64,000 nt of DNA from the NCBI RefSeq assembly GCF_022288725.1, contig NZ_JAKNTA010000022.1:1-64000 (forward strand), given 5' to 3'. Positions within the stretch are counted from its first letter, which is position 1; every line of letters begins with the position of its first letter. Source of the stretch: Kitasatospora sp. A2-31 (GTDB lineage Bacteria; Actinomycetota; Actinomycetes; Streptomycetales; Streptomycetaceae). The notes beneath the pieces are model-generated. The model did not search any database, had not been told where the DNA came from, and saw only the letters and a list, made by a program, of their open reading frames with translations. This document shows, in pieces, positions 8,401 through 17,643 of this stretch. Position numbers and translations under genes: made by a program.

Positions 8401-10314
8401 TCAGACGGACCTCATCAGGAGAGTCGTGGCGACCAGCACCAGCGTGCCGCCGAACATGGAGAGCGCGTACGAACGGACGTAGCCGTTCTGGATCCGGCGC
8501 AGCCGGCTGGAGATTCCGCCGATGGCTGCGGCCAGGCCGTTGACGATGCCGTCCAGGCCGCGGCTGTCGAAGTAGACCAGTGCCGCGGCCAGCGCCGAAC
8601 CGGGGCGGACCAGGACGGCGTGGTTGAAGTCGTCCTGGAGCAGGTCACGACGGGCGGCCCGGGTGAACGGCGAGCCGACCGGCGGCACCACGGGGACGGC
8701 CGAGCGCCCGTACATCAGGTACGAGATCGCGACGCCGATCAGCATGCAGACCGTGGCCAGCACCGAGACCGTCAACGGGGTCAGCGGGGAGTTGCCCTCC
8801 TGGTGCCCGGTGACCGGCTCCAGCCAGTTGACGAAGGAGTTGTTCAGGACGAACAGGCCGCCCGCGAAGACCGAGCCGAAGGCCAGCAGGATCATCGGGG
8901 TGGTCATGGTCTTCGGCGACTCGTGCGGGTGCGGGTCGTGGCCGTCGGCGTCCGGCTGCCAGCGCTTCTCACCGAAGAACGTCAGGATCATCACCCGGGT
9001 CATGTAGAACGCGGTGATGGCGGCGCCGAGCAAGGTGCAGAGCCCGAGGATCCAGCCCTCGGTCCCGCCCTTGGCGAAGGCCGCGTCGATGATCTTGTCC
9101 TTGGAGAAGAAGCCGGACAGGCCGGGGAAGCCGATGATGGCCAGGTAGCCGAGGCCGAAGGTGATGAAGGTGATCGGCATGTACTTGCGCAGGCCGCCGT
9201 AGTGCCGCATGTTCACCTCGTCGTTCATGCCGTGCATGACCGACCCGGCGCCGAGGAACAGCCCGGCCTTGAAGAAGCCGTGCGTCACCAGGTGCATGAT
9301 CGCGAAGGCGTAGCCGATCGGACCGAGGCCGGCCGCCAGGACCATGTAGCCGATCTGCGACATGGTCGAGCCGGCCAGCGCCTTCTTGATGTCGTCCTTG
9401 GCGCAACCGACGATCGCACCGAAGAGCAGCGTGACCGCGCCGACCACCACCACGGCGGTCTGGGCGTCGGGCGCCAGGTTGAAGATGGGGCCGGAGCGGA
9501 CGATCAGGTAGACGCCGGCGGTCACCATGGTGGCCGCGTGGATCAGGGCCGAGACCGGGGTCGGGCCCTCCATCGCGTCCCCGAGCCAGGACTGCAGCGG
9601 CACCTGGGCGGACTTGCCGCAGGCCGCCAGCAGCAGCATCAGCGCGATCGCGGTCAGCTTGCCCTCGGTCGCCCCGCCCGCCATGCCGGTCGAACCCTCC
9701 GAGCCGAGCAGCGGCCCGAAGCCGAAGGTGCCGAACTCGGCGAACATCAACATGATCGCGATGGAGAGGCCCATGTCGCCGACCCGGTTGACGATGAACG
9801 CCTTCTTGGCGGCCGTCGCGGCGCTCGGCTTGTGCTGCCAGAAGCCGATCAGCAGGTACGAGGCGAGGCCGACGCCCTCCCAACCGAAGTACAGCAGCAG
9901 GTAGTTGTTCGCGAGCACCAGCAGCAGCATGGCCGCCAGGAAGAGGTTCAGGTAGGCGAAGAAGCGGCGCCGGCGCTCGTCGTGCGCCATGTAGCCCACC
10001 GAGTAGAGGTGGATCAGCGTGCCGACGCCGGTGATCAGCAGGACGAAGGTGATCGAGAGCTGGTCGAGCTGGAACGCGATGTCGGCCTGGAAGCCGTTCA
10101 CCGGGATCCAGGTGAACAGCCGCTCGGTGACGGCGCGTTCGTCGCCGGGCCGGCCCAGCATGTCGGAGAAGAGCGCGAGGCCGAAGCCGAAGGAGAGCGC
10201 GGCCAGCCCGGTGGCCAGCCAGTGGCCGAACCGGTCGAAGGCGCGCCCACCGAGCAGGAGCAGGGCAGCGCCGGCCAGCGGAGCCGCCACCAGCAGCGGA
10301 ATGAGAGAGTTCAC
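8401..10314 (-). CDS. nuoL: NADH-quinone oxidoreductase subunit L
   Basis: 637 aa, the most distal antiporter-like subunit, carrying the long amphipathic lateral helix near its C-terminus. Characteristic motifs are LLLYFGWEGVGLASYLLIGFW, GKSAQVPLQSWLGDAMEGPT and ALIHAATMVTAGVYL. The open frame continues upstream over nuoK, but the GTG at 10314 (VNSLIPLLVAAPLAG) is chosen because it starts the first membrane helix and has GGAGGG about 8 nt upstream. It lies 14 nt after nuoK. Confidence 0.96.
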   Translation of the reverse strand: MNSLIPLLVAAPLAGAALLLLGGRAFDRFGHWLATGLAALSFGFGLALFSDMLGRPGDERAVTERLFTWIPVNGFQADIAFQLDQLSITFVLLITGVGTLIHLYSVGYMAHDERRRRFFAYLNLFLAAMLLLVLANNYLLLYFGWEGVGLASYLLIGFWQHKPSAATAAKKAFIVNRVGDMGLSIAIMLMFAEFGTFGFGPLLGSEGSTGMAGGATEGKLTAIALMLLLAACGKSAQVPLQSWLGDAMEGPTPVSALIHAATMVTAGVYLIVRSGPIFNLAPDAQTAVVVVGAVTLLFGAIVGCAKDDIKKALAGSTMSQIGYMVLAAGLGPIGYAFAIMHLVTHGFFKAGLFLGAGSVMHGMNDEVNMRHYGGLRKYMPITFITFGLGYLAIIGFPGLSGFFSKDKIIDAAFAKGGTEGWILGLCTLLGAAITAFYMTRVMILTFFGEKRWQPDADGHDPHPHESPKTMTTPMILLAFGSVFAGGLFVLNNSFVNWLEPVTGHQEGNSPLTPLTVSVLATVCMLIGVAISYLMYGRSAVPVVPPVGSPFTRAARRDLLQDDFNHAVLVRPGSALAAALVYFDSRGLDGIVNGLAAAIGGISSRLRRIQNGYVRSYALSMFGGTLVLVATTLLMRSV

Positions 10315-10328
10315 CGAAGGCCCTCCGC

Positions 10329-10628
10329 CTACAGCTTCATCAGGTTGCTGTCGTCGACCGAAGCGGAGTGCCTGGTCCTGAAGATGGAGACGATGATGGC
10401 GAGGCCCACCACGACCTCGGCCGCCGCGACCACCATGGTGAAGAACGCGATGATCTGCCCGTCCAGGTTGCCGTGCAGCCGGGAGAAGGTGACCAGCGCC
10501 AGGTTCGCGGCGTTGAGCATCAGCTCCACGCACATGAACAGGACGATCGCGTTGCGCCGGATCAGCACGCCCGAGGCACCGATGGTGAACAACAGGGCTG
10601 AGAGATAGAGGTAGTTGACGGGATTCAC
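10329..10628 (-). CDS. nuoK: NADH-quinone oxidoreductase subunit K
   Basis: 99 aa, three transmembrane helices, normal family length. The conserved membrane Glu residues of the proton path are present in VLFMCVELMLNAANLALV and VVAAAEVVVGLAI. GTG start overlapping the nuoJ stop by 4 nt. Confidence 0.97.
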   Translation of the reverse strand: MNPVNYLYLSALLFTIGASGVLIRRNAIVLFMCVELMLNAANLALVTFSRLHGNLDGQIIAFFTMVVAAAEVVVGLAIIVSIFRTRHSASVDDSNLMKL

Positions 10629-11578
10629 TCCGCATCCTCCTCGTCCTGGCCGTTCGGCACGGTGTGGTTGTTCGGGGCCACCGGCTCCAGCTCCCTGGGC
10701 CCGGGCGCCGCGCCGCCCTCCAACTGCTTGCGCGGGCCGGCCACCGGCGGGCGCTCGGAGTGCGGGCGGCCCAGCCAGTCGGCGGTGGTCTCCTCCAGCT
10801 CGGCCATCCGCCGCAGCATCTCCTGGCTGACGTCGCGGACCTGGCCGCGCTCCCGCAGGGTCTCCATCACCGAGCTGTCGGCGACGGTGCCGTCCGGCAG
10901 CAGGGCGGGGATGTCCACCGCGTTGTGCCGGGCGTAGACGCCGGGCGCGGGCAGCGGCGAGAGCTGGATGTTGTCCTTGACCCGCTGGGCGGCCAGCTCG
11001 CGCTGGGTCTTCGGGGCCTTCACGTGCTCGCGATGGGTCAGCACCATGGCGCCGATCGCGGCCGTGATCAGCAGGGCGCCGGTGACCTCGAAGGCCCAGA
11101 CGTACTTGGTGAAGATCAGCCGTGCCAGGCCCTGGACGTTGCCCTCGGCGTTGGCCTCGGCCAGGCCGGTGAAGGTGTTCAGCTTGGCGTTGGCGATACC
11201 GGCGATCAGCAGCACGCCGAAGCCGAGGCCGCAGAGCACCGCGGCGAACCGCTGGCCCTTCAGCTGCTCCTTCAGCGAGTCGGCGCTGGTAACGCCGACC
11301 AGCATCACCACGAAGAGGAAGAGCATCATGATCGCGCCGGTGTAGACGACGATCTGCACCACACCCAGGAAGACCGCGCCCTGGGCCATGTAACAGACCG
11401 CCAGGGCGAGCATGGTGGCCGCCAGGCAGAGTGCGCTGTGCACGGCCTTGCGCATCAGCAGCATGCCGAGCGCGCCGCCGACGGCGATCACCGCGAGCAC
11501 CCAGAACTGCACGGCCTCTCCGGTGGAGGTCGCACCGGTGACGGCCGCCTGGGCTGCGGCCAGGTTCAGCGGGGTCAC
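10625..11578 (-). CDS. nuoJ: NADH-quinone oxidoreductase subunit J (long C-terminal tail)
   Basis: 317 aa. The first ~200 residues are the five-helix NuoJ membrane domain with VQIVVYTGAIMMLFLFVVML, the pi-bulge helix of complex I. The remaining ~110 residues are a hydrophilic cytoplasmic tail (RQVRDVSQEML-like helix, then Pro/Gly-rich) absent from E. coli NuoJ but usual in actinobacteria. The GTG at 11578 overlaps the nuoI stop (GTGA); the frame is open further upstream but only as shadow of nuoI. Confidence 0.94.
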   Translation of the reverse strand: MTPLNLAAAQAAVTGATSTGEAVQFWVLAVIAVGGALGMLLMRKAVHSALCLAATMLALAVCYMAQGAVFLGVVQIVVYTGAIMMLFLFVVMLVGVTSADSLKEQLKGQRFAAVLCGLGFGVLLIAGIANAKLNTFTGLAEANAEGNVQGLARLIFTKYVWAFEVTGALLITAAIGAMVLTHREHVKAPKTQRELAAQRVKDNIQLSPLPAPGVYARHNAVDIPALLPDGTVADSSVMETLRERGQVRDVSQEMLRRMAELEETTADWLGRPHSERPPVAGPRKQLEGGAAPGPRELEPVAPNNHTVPNGQDEEDAE

Positions 11579-12186
11579 TGCTGCGCCTCCTTCTCCCGCA
11601 GGGTGCGCTCCTGCTGGACCGTGCCGGGCGCGGCCGCGGTGATCTCGCCCCGGTAGTACGCGCCCTCGTCGGCGCCCGGGAAGATCGCGTGCGGGCTGTC
11701 GACCATCCCTTCGGAGAGGCCGACCAGCAGTTGCTCCTTGGTGAAGATGAGGTCCCGGCGCGAGGAGTCGGCCAGCTCGTACTCGTTGGTCATGGTGAGC
11801 GCGCGGGTCGGGCAGGCCTCGATGCAGAGGCCGCAGAGGATGCAGCGCGCGTAGTTGATCTGGTAGACGGCGCCGTAGCGCTCGCCGGGCGAGTAGCGCT
11901 CCTCGTCCCGGTTGTCCGCGCCCTCCACGTAGATCGCATCGGCCGGGCAGGCCCAGGCGCAGAGCTCGCACCCGACGCACTTCTCCAGGCCGTCGGGGTG
12001 CCGGTTCAGCTGGTGGCGGCCGTGGAAGCGCGGCGCGGTCGGCTTCTTCTCCTCCGGGTACTGCTCGGTCAACCGCTTCTTGAACATGGCCTTGAAGGTC
12101 ACGCCGAAACCCGCGGCGGGCCCGAGGATGGAGGGCCTGTCGGTCCGCTCCGGCCGGTCGCCACTGCCGTTCTGGTCGGACGACAT
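11575..12186 (-). CDS. nuoI: NADH-quinone oxidoreductase subunit I (2x[4Fe-4S])
   Basis: 203 aa ferredoxin-like subunit carrying clusters N6a and N6b on the way to quinone. The two CxxCxxCxxxCP motifs are CVGCELCAWACP (near residue 62) and CILCGLCIEACP (near 107). The ATG at 12186 follows AGGGAGC, 5 nt after the nuoH stop. The frame is open through nuoH upstream, but that part is shadow. Confidence 0.96.
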   Translation of the reverse strand: MSSDQNGSGDRPERTDRPSILGPAAGFGVTFKAMFKKRLTEQYPEEKKPTAPRFHGRHQLNRHPDGLEKCVGCELCAWACPADAIYVEGADNRDEERYSPGERYGAVYQINYARCILCGLCIEACPTRALTMTNEYELADSSRRDLIFTKEQLLVGLSEGMVDSPHAIFPGADEGAYYRGEITAAAPGTVQQERTLREKEAQQ

Positions 12187-12191
12187 CGCGC

Positions 12192-13520
12192 TCAGCTCCC
12201 TTCGGAATGGTCGGCCCCGTTGAGGGCGTCCTGGAGTTGCTTCGGAGCCCGGCTGCGCCGGCGCGGGACCGGCGGGAGCTCCTGGCCGGGCAGCGGGGGC
12301 ACCGGGTACCCGCCGGCCATCGGGTCGAACTCGGCGGCGGGCGGCTCGGTCGGCTCCTCGGGCTTGCGCCTGAGGAGGTCGCGCAGCAGGGCGAGCAGCA
12401 GGATCGCGCCGACCGGGGCGCCGACGTACAGCACCACCTGGCCGAAGTCGTAGCCCTCGTTGCGCAGCGCCCGGACGGTGGCCACCATGACCAGCCAGAC
12501 CAGCGAGACCGGGATCAGCACCTTCCAGCCCAGCTTCATGAACTGGTCGTAGCGGAGCCGGGGCAGCGTGCCGCGCAGCCAGATGAAGAAGAAGAGCACC
12601 ACCTGGATCTTGAGGATGATCCAGAGCATCGGCCACCAGCCGTGGTTCGCCCCCTCCCAGAAGGCGGAGATCGGCCAGGGCGCCCGCCAACCGCCCAGGA
12701 AGAGCGTCGAGACGACCGCGGAGACGGTGACCATGTTGACGTACTCGGCCAGCATGAACATCGCGAACTTCAGCGAGGAGTACTCGGTGTTGAAGCCGCC
12801 GACCAGCTCGCCCTCGGCCTCCGGCAGGTCGAACGGGGCCCGGTTGGTCTCCCCGACCATCGAGACGACGTAGACGATGAACGACACCGGCAGCAGCACC
12901 GCGAACCAGGTCGGCTGTTGCGAGGCGACGATCTCCGAGGTGGACATCGAGCCGGAGTAGATGAACACCGCCGCGAAGGACAGGCCCATCGCGATCTCGT
13001 AGCTGATCATCTGGGCGGACGAGCGCAGCCCGCCGAGCAGCGGGTAGGTCGAACCGGAGGACCAGCCGGCCAGCACGATGCCGTAGATGCCGACGGAGGC
13101 GGTGGCCAGGATGTAGAGCAGCGCCACCGGGAAGTCGGTCAGCTGGAGCGGCGTCCGGGTGCCGAAGATCGACACCTCGTTGTCGGCCGGGCCGAACGGG
13201 ATCACCGCGATGGCCATGAACGCGGGGATCGCGCAGACGATCGGGGCCAGGATGTAGACCGCCTTGTCGGCGCCCTTGACCACCAGGTCTTCCTTGAGCG
13301 CCAGCTTCACGCCGTCCGCGAGGGACTGCAGCAGGCCCCACGGCCCGTGCCGGTTGGGGCCGATGCGCAGCTGCATCCAGGCGACGACCTTGCGCTCCCA
13401 GACGATCGCCACCAGGACCGTGCCGACCAGGAAGGCGAAGCAGAAGACCGCCTTGAGCAGCACCAGCCACCAGGGGTCGCGGCCGAAGAAGCCCAGGGTC
13501 TCGTACGCGGCGAGGTTCAC
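12192..13520 (-). CDS. nuoH: NADH-quinone oxidoreductase subunit H
   Basis: 442 aa membrane subunit forming the quinone-binding chamber with NuoB and NuoD. Signature motifs are WERKVVAWMQLRIGPNRHGP, KLALKED and GETNRAPFDLPEAEGELVGG. Eight transmembrane helices are expected. The C-terminal ~70 residues are hydrophilic and Pro/Arg-rich, as in other streptomycetes. GTG start overlapping the nuoG stop by 4 nt. Confidence 0.97.
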   Translation of the reverse strand: MNLAAYETLGFFGRDPWWLVLLKAVFCFAFLVGTVLVAIVWERKVVAWMQLRIGPNRHGPWGLLQSLADGVKLALKEDLVVKGADKAVYILAPIVCAIPAFMAIAVIPFGPADNEVSIFGTRTPLQLTDFPVALLYILATASVGIYGIVLAGWSSGSTYPLLGGLRSSAQMISYEIAMGLSFAAVFIYSGSMSTSEIVASQQPTWFAVLLPVSFIVYVVSMVGETNRAPFDLPEAEGELVGGFNTEYSSLKFAMFMLAEYVNMVTVSAVVSTLFLGGWRAPWPISAFWEGANHGWWPMLWIILKIQVVLFFFIWLRGTLPRLRYDQFMKLGWKVLIPVSLVWLVMVATVRALRNEGYDFGQVVLYVGAPVGAILLLALLRDLLRRKPEEPTEPPAAEFDPMAGGYPVPPLPGQELPPVPRRRSRAPKQLQDALNGADHSEGS

Positions 13521-16285
13521 TGCTCCTCCTCCGGGGTGGTGGCGGACGGGTCGGTGGCAGACGGGTCGGTGGCGCCGGCCGCCTCGGCGGTGGACGCGGT
13601 GTCGGCGGCGGGGGCGGTGGCCGCGGCGGCGGGGCGGCCGGGTGGGGCGTCGGGTGCGGGCCGTGCGGTCCCTGCGGTCTCGGGCACGGCGGTCTCGGGC
13701 TCGGCGGTCTCGGGCGCGGCGGTGACGGGCGCGGCGGTGACGGGCGCGGCGGTGACGGGCGCGGCGGTGACGGGCGCGGCGGTGACGGGCGCGGCGGTGA
13801 CGGGCGCGGCGGTGACGGGCGCGGCGACGGCTTCAGGTGCCACGGTGACCAGGTGGCCGACCGTGGTTCCGAGGGTGCGGTGGGCGCCGCCGGGAGTGGA
13901 GTTGAGCGGGAGCCAGACCGTGCGGTCCGGGATGTCCTTGGTGATCTCCACCGGGAGGGTCAGCGAGCCGGCCGGACCGGTCACCCGGAGCCCCGCCGTG
14001 GGCCCCTCGGCCGCGCCGATCTCCTCGGCCGTGGCCGGCGAGATGCGGGCGACGGCCCGGTGCCGGGTACCCGCCAGGTGCGGGTCGCCCTGCTGGAGCG
14101 TGCCGTTGTCCAGCAGCTGGCGCCAGCCGGCGAGCACCGCCTGGCCGGTGGCCGGCCGGGGCAGGAGTCCGGGGTGCGCGGCCGGGTCGGTGGCCCGGTC
14201 GCCGGTCCACGGGGCGAAGCGGTCCAGCTCCAGGCGGGCCGACCGGACGTCGGGCAGGCCGAGCCGGTGGCCCATCGCGTCGGCCAGCATGTTCAGCACC
14301 CTGACGTCCGGGTGGAGGTGGCGGCCCATCAGCTGGTCCGGCTTGAGCGCGGCCTCGAACATCCGCACCCGGCCCTCCCAGTCCAGGAAGGTGCCGGACT
14401 TCTCGGCCACCGCGGCGACCGGCAGCACCACGTCGGCGTGCGCCGTGACCGCGGACGGGCGCAGCTCCAGCGAGACCACGAACGGCACGGCGGCCAGGGC
14501 CTCCTCGGCGAGCGCCGGGTCCGGCAGGTCGTCCGGGTCGACACCGCCGACCAGCAGCGCGTCGAGGTCCCCGGAGGCGGCCGCGGCCAGGATCTGGTCA
14601 GTGTCGCGGCCCAGCCGCGCCGGGAGCTCGGCCACGCCCCAGGAGGCGGCGGCCTCGGCCCGGGCGGCCGGAGCCGCGACCGGACGGCCGCCCGGCAGCA
14701 GCCCCGGGAGCGCTCCGGCCTCGACGGCGCCGCGCTCGCCGGCCCGGCGCGGGATCCAGGCGAGCCGGGCTCCGGTCGCGTGCGCCAGGCGCAGCGCCGT
14801 GGTGAGCGCGCCGGGGACCGCGGCCAGCCGCTCGCCGGCCAGGATCACGGCGCCGGGGGTGCGCAGCAACTCGGCGGCGCGGCCGGCGTCGTCGTTCAGC
14901 GGTTCGTCGGCGGCCAGGGCGGCCAGCCACTCGGGCTCGGTGCCCGGGGCGGCGGGCAGCAGCGCGCCGCGCAGCTTGGCCAGGCCCCGGGAGCCGAACG
15001 CGGCGATCGAGAAGACCTTGAGGCCGCGGGCGCGGGCGGCCTTGCGCAGCCGCAGGAAGACGATCGGCGACTCCTCCTCGGGCTCCAGGCCTGCGAGCAG
15101 GACGACCGGCGCGGCCTCGAGGTCCTGGTAGGCGACGCCGGCCCCGTCCAGGTCGACCCCGCGGCCGGCGACGGCGGCGGCCAGGAAGTCGGCCTCCTCT
15201 CCGCTGTGCGGGCGGGACCGGAAGTCCACGTCGTTGGTGCCGAGCACCACCCGGGCGAACTTGCCGTAGGCGTAGGCGTCCTCGACGGTGACCCGGCCGC
15301 CGGTGAGCACGCCGGTGCGGGAGCCGCGCAGGCCCCCGGCCGCCCGGGCGAGCGCCTCCGGCCAGGAGGCCGTGACGAGCTCACCGGTGCCGGGGTCGCG
15401 GACCAGGGGGGTGGTGAGCCGGTCGCGCTGCTGGGCGTAACGGAAGGCGAACCGGCCCTTGTCGCAGTTCCACTCCTCGTTCACCGCCGGGTCCTCCCCC
15501 GCCAGCCGGCGCAGCACCTTGCCGCGCCGGTGGTCGGTGCGCTGGGCGCAGCCGGAGGAGCAGTGCTCGCAGACGCTCGGCGAGGAGACCAGGTCGAACG
15601 GCCGGGAGCGGAAACGATAAGCCGCAGAGGTGAGCGCGCCCACCGGGCAGATCTGGATGGTGTTGCCGGAGAAGTAGGACTCGAAGTCGTCGCCCTGCCC
15701 GGTGCCGACCTGCTGGAGGGCGCCGCGCTCGACCAGGTCGATGAACGGGTCCCCGGCGATCTGCTGGGAGAAACGGGTGCAGCGGGCGCAGAGCACGCAG
15801 CGCTCGCGGTCCAGCAGCACCTGGCTGCTGATCGGGACCGGCTTCTCGTAGGTGCGCTTCATCCCCTCGAAGCGGGAGTCGGCGTCGCCGGTGGACATCG
15901 CCTGGTTCTGCAGCGGGCACTCGCCGCCCTTGTCGCACACCGGGCAGTCCAGCGGGTGGTTGATCAGCAGCAGCTCCATCACGCCGCGCTGGGCCTTCTC
16001 GGCCACCGGCGAGCTCAGCTGGGTGCGCACGACCATGCCCTCGGCGACCGGGATGGTGCAGGAGGCGACCGGCTTGCGCTGACCCTCGATCTCGACGATG
16101 CACTGCCGGCAGGCGCCGGCCGGGTCCAGCAGCGGGTGGTCGCAGAAGCGCGGGATCTGGGTGCCGATCTGCTCGGCCGCCCGGATCACCAGCGTCCCCT
16201 TGGGGACCTGTACTTCTACGCCGTCGATGGTGAGCGTGACCAGTTCGACCGCCGCCTTGGAGGTGGATGGCTCTGTGATCGTCAC
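13517..16285 (-). CDS. nuoG: NADH-quinone oxidoreductase subunit G (with VTAAP tandem repeat)
   Basis: 922 aa peripheral-arm subunit. It has an N-terminal [2Fe-2S] domain (CDHPLLDPAGACRQC), the His-Cys3 cluster motif HPLDCPVCDKGGEC, a CVLCARC [4Fe-4S] motif and an N7-type set, CEHCSSGC, with a later Cys in NEEWNCDKGRF. A molybdopterin-oxidoreductase-like domain follows (about residues 290-830). Start GTG at 16285 overlaps the nuoF stop by 4 nt. The C-terminus carries seven exact PVTAA units plus ETA variants and then an Ala/Pro/Thr-rich tail, which lies outside the conserved domain. Confidence 0.95.
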   Translation of the reverse strand: MTITEPSTSKAAVELVTLTIDGVEVQVPKGTLVIRAAEQIGTQIPRFCDHPLLDPAGACRQCIVEIEGQRKPVASCTIPVAEGMVVRTQLSSPVAEKAQRGVMELLLINHPLDCPVCDKGGECPLQNQAMSTGDADSRFEGMKRTYEKPVPISSQVLLDRERCVLCARCTRFSQQIAGDPFIDLVERGALQQVGTGQGDDFESYFSGNTIQICPVGALTSAAYRFRSRPFDLVSSPSVCEHCSSGCAQRTDHRRGKVLRRLAGEDPAVNEEWNCDKGRFAFRYAQQRDRLTTPLVRDPGTGELVTASWPEALARAAGGLRGSRTGVLTGGRVTVEDAYAYGKFARVVLGTNDVDFRSRPHSGEEADFLAAAVAGRGVDLDGAGVAYQDLEAAPVVLLAGLEPEEESPIVFLRLRKAARARGLKVFSIAAFGSRGLAKLRGALLPAAPGTEPEWLAALAADEPLNDDAGRAAELLRTPGAVILAGERLAAVPGALTTALRLAHATGARLAWIPRRAGERGAVEAGALPGLLPGGRPVAAPAARAEAAASWGVAELPARLGRDTDQILAAAASGDLDALLVGGVDPDDLPDPALAEEALAAVPFVVSLELRPSAVTAHADVVLPVAAVAEKSGTFLDWEGRVRMFEAALKPDQLMGRHLHPDVRVLNMLADAMGHRLGLPDVRSARLELDRFAPWTGDRATDPAAHPGLLPRPATGQAVLAGWRQLLDNGTLQQGDPHLAGTRHRAVARISPATAEEIGAAEGPTAGLRVTGPAGSLTLPVEITKDIPDRTVWLPLNSTPGGAHRTLGTTVGHLVTVAPEAVAAPVTAAPVTAAPVTAAPVTAAPVTAAPVTAAPVTAAPETAEPETAVPETAGTARPAPDAPPGRPAAAATAPAADTASTAEAAGATDPSATDPSATTPEEEQ
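13680..13830. repeat. 15-bp minisatellite inside nuoG
   Basis: Seven exact copies of the 15-bp unit ggtgacgggcgcggc run in frame from about 13725, flanked by diverged ggtctcgggc-type units. They encode tandem PVTAA pentapeptides near the NuoG C-terminus. Identity at third positions suggests recent slippage expansion. There are no spacers between units, so this is not a CRISPR array. Confidence 0.9.
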
Positions 16286-17643
16286 GCGTGCACCTCCCTT
16301 TCGGTGGCGGACTGGTGGCCGGGGCGGGGGCCGTCGGCCCAGACGGTGGAGGCTGCCGGGTCGAACGGGCAGCGGCGCTCGGCGATGTGCTGCTCGTACT
16401 CGGCCCGGAAGTGCTGGAGCGAGGAGACGATCGGGCTGGCCGCGCCGTCGCCGAGGGCGCAGAAGGACTTGCCGTTGATGTTGTCGGCGATGTCGAGCAG
16501 CTTCTCCAGGTCGCCGTCGACGCCTTCGCCGGCCTCGATCCGCTTGAGCAGCTGGACCAGCCAGTAGGTGCCCTCGCGGCAGGGCGTGCACTTGCCACAG
16601 GACTCGTGGGCGTAGAACTCGGTCCAGCGGGTGACGGCCCGGACCACGCAGGTGGTCTCGTCGAAGATCTGCAGGGCCTTGGTGCCGAGCATCGAGCCGG
16701 CCGCGCCGACGCCCTCGTAGTCGAGCGGGACGTCGAGGTGCTCGTCGGTGAACATCGGGGTGGAAGACCCGCCCGGGGTCCAGAACTTGAGCCGGTGGCC
16801 GGACCGGATTCCGCCGCTGATGTCCAGCAGCTGGCGCAGTGTGATGCCCAGCGGGGCCTCGTACTGGCCCGGATTGGTGACGTGGCCGGAGAGCGAGTAG
16901 AGCGTGAAGCCGGGGGACTTCTCGGTGCCCAGGCTCTTGAACCACTCCTTGCCGCGGGCCAGGATCGCCGGCACCGAGGCGATCGACTCGACGTTGTTGA
17001 CCACGGTCGGGCAGGCGTAGAGGCCGGCGATGGCCGGGAACGGCGGGCGCAGCCGGGGCTGGCCGCGGCGCCCCTCCAGCGAGTCCAGCAGGGCCGTCTC
17101 CTCGCCGCAGATGTAGGCGCCGGCGCCGGCGTGCACGGTGATGTCGAGGTCGACGCCCGAGCCGAGGATGTCGCGGCCCAGCAGCCCGGCCCGGTACGCC
17201 TCGGCGACGGCCGCGTGCAGGCGGCGCAGCACCGGGACGACCTCGCCGCGCAGGTAGATGAAGGCGTGGTCGCAGCGGATCGCGTAGGACGCGATGATCA
17301 TGCCCTCGATCAGCGCGTGCGGGTTGGCGAACAGCAGCGGGATGTCCTTGCAGGTACCGGGCTCGGACTCGTCCGCGTTGACCACCAGGTAGTGCGGCTT
17401 GCCGTCGTTCTGCGGGATGAACTGCCACTTCATGCCCGTCGGGAAGCCGGCGCCGCCGCGGCCGCGCAGGCCGGCGTCCTTGACCAGCGCGATCACGTCG
17501 TCCGGGGGCATGGCGAGGGCCGCTCGGAGGCCCTCGTAACCGGCGTGGCGGCGGTAGGTGTCGAGCGTCCAGGGACGGGTGTCGTCCCACGGGGCGGAGA
17601 GCACGGGGGTGAGCAGCTTCTCGGCCGGCTCGGCGGAGGTCAT
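16282..17643 (-). CDS. nuoF: NADH-quinone oxidoreductase subunit F (NADH/FMN-binding)
   Basis: 453 aa. It binds NADH and FMN and the N3 [4Fe-4S] cluster. Motifs are GLRGRGGAGFPTGMKW (NADH/FMN), YLVVNADESEPGTCKD (FMN), AGAYICGEETALLDSLEG and CGKCTPCREGT (N3 ligands). The ATG at 17643 overlaps the nuoE stop by 1 nt (TGATG). It accepts hydride from NADH and passes electrons to NuoE/NuoG. Confidence 0.97.
   Translation of the reverse strand: MTSAEPAEKLLTPVLSAPWDDTRPWTLDTYRRHAGYEGLRAALAMPPDDVIALVKDAGLRGRGGAGFPTGMKWQFIPQNDGKPHYLVVNADESEPGTCKDIPLLFANPHALIEGMIIASYAIRCDHAFIYLRGEVVPVLRRLHAAVAEAYRAGLLGRDILGSGVDLDITVHAGAGAYICGEETALLDSLEGRRGQPRLRPPFPAIAGLYACPTVVNNVESIASVPAILARGKEWFKSLGTEKSPGFTLYSLSGHVTNPGQYEAPLGITLRQLLDISGGIRSGHRLKFWTPGGSSTPMFTDEHLDVPLDYEGVGAAGSMLGTKALQIFDETTCVVRAVTRWTEFYAHESCGKCTPCREGTYWLVQLLKRIEAGEGVDGDLEKLLDIADNINGKSFCALGDGAASPIVSSLQHFRAEYEQHIAERRCPFDPAASTVWADGPRPGHQSATEREVHA

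Noticed and set aside
13680..13830. CRISPR-like regular repeat
   Set aside because: Units are 15 bp, contiguous and in frame within nuoG, with no spacers and no cas genes.
12207..15131. Very long plus-strand ORF across nuoH and nuoG
   Set aside because: It is antisense shadow of GC-rich genes with excellent family matches; its translation is Arg/Gly/Asp-rich low-complexity sequence. Similar antisense frames over nuoN, nuoL and the GH3 gene were rejected for the same reason.
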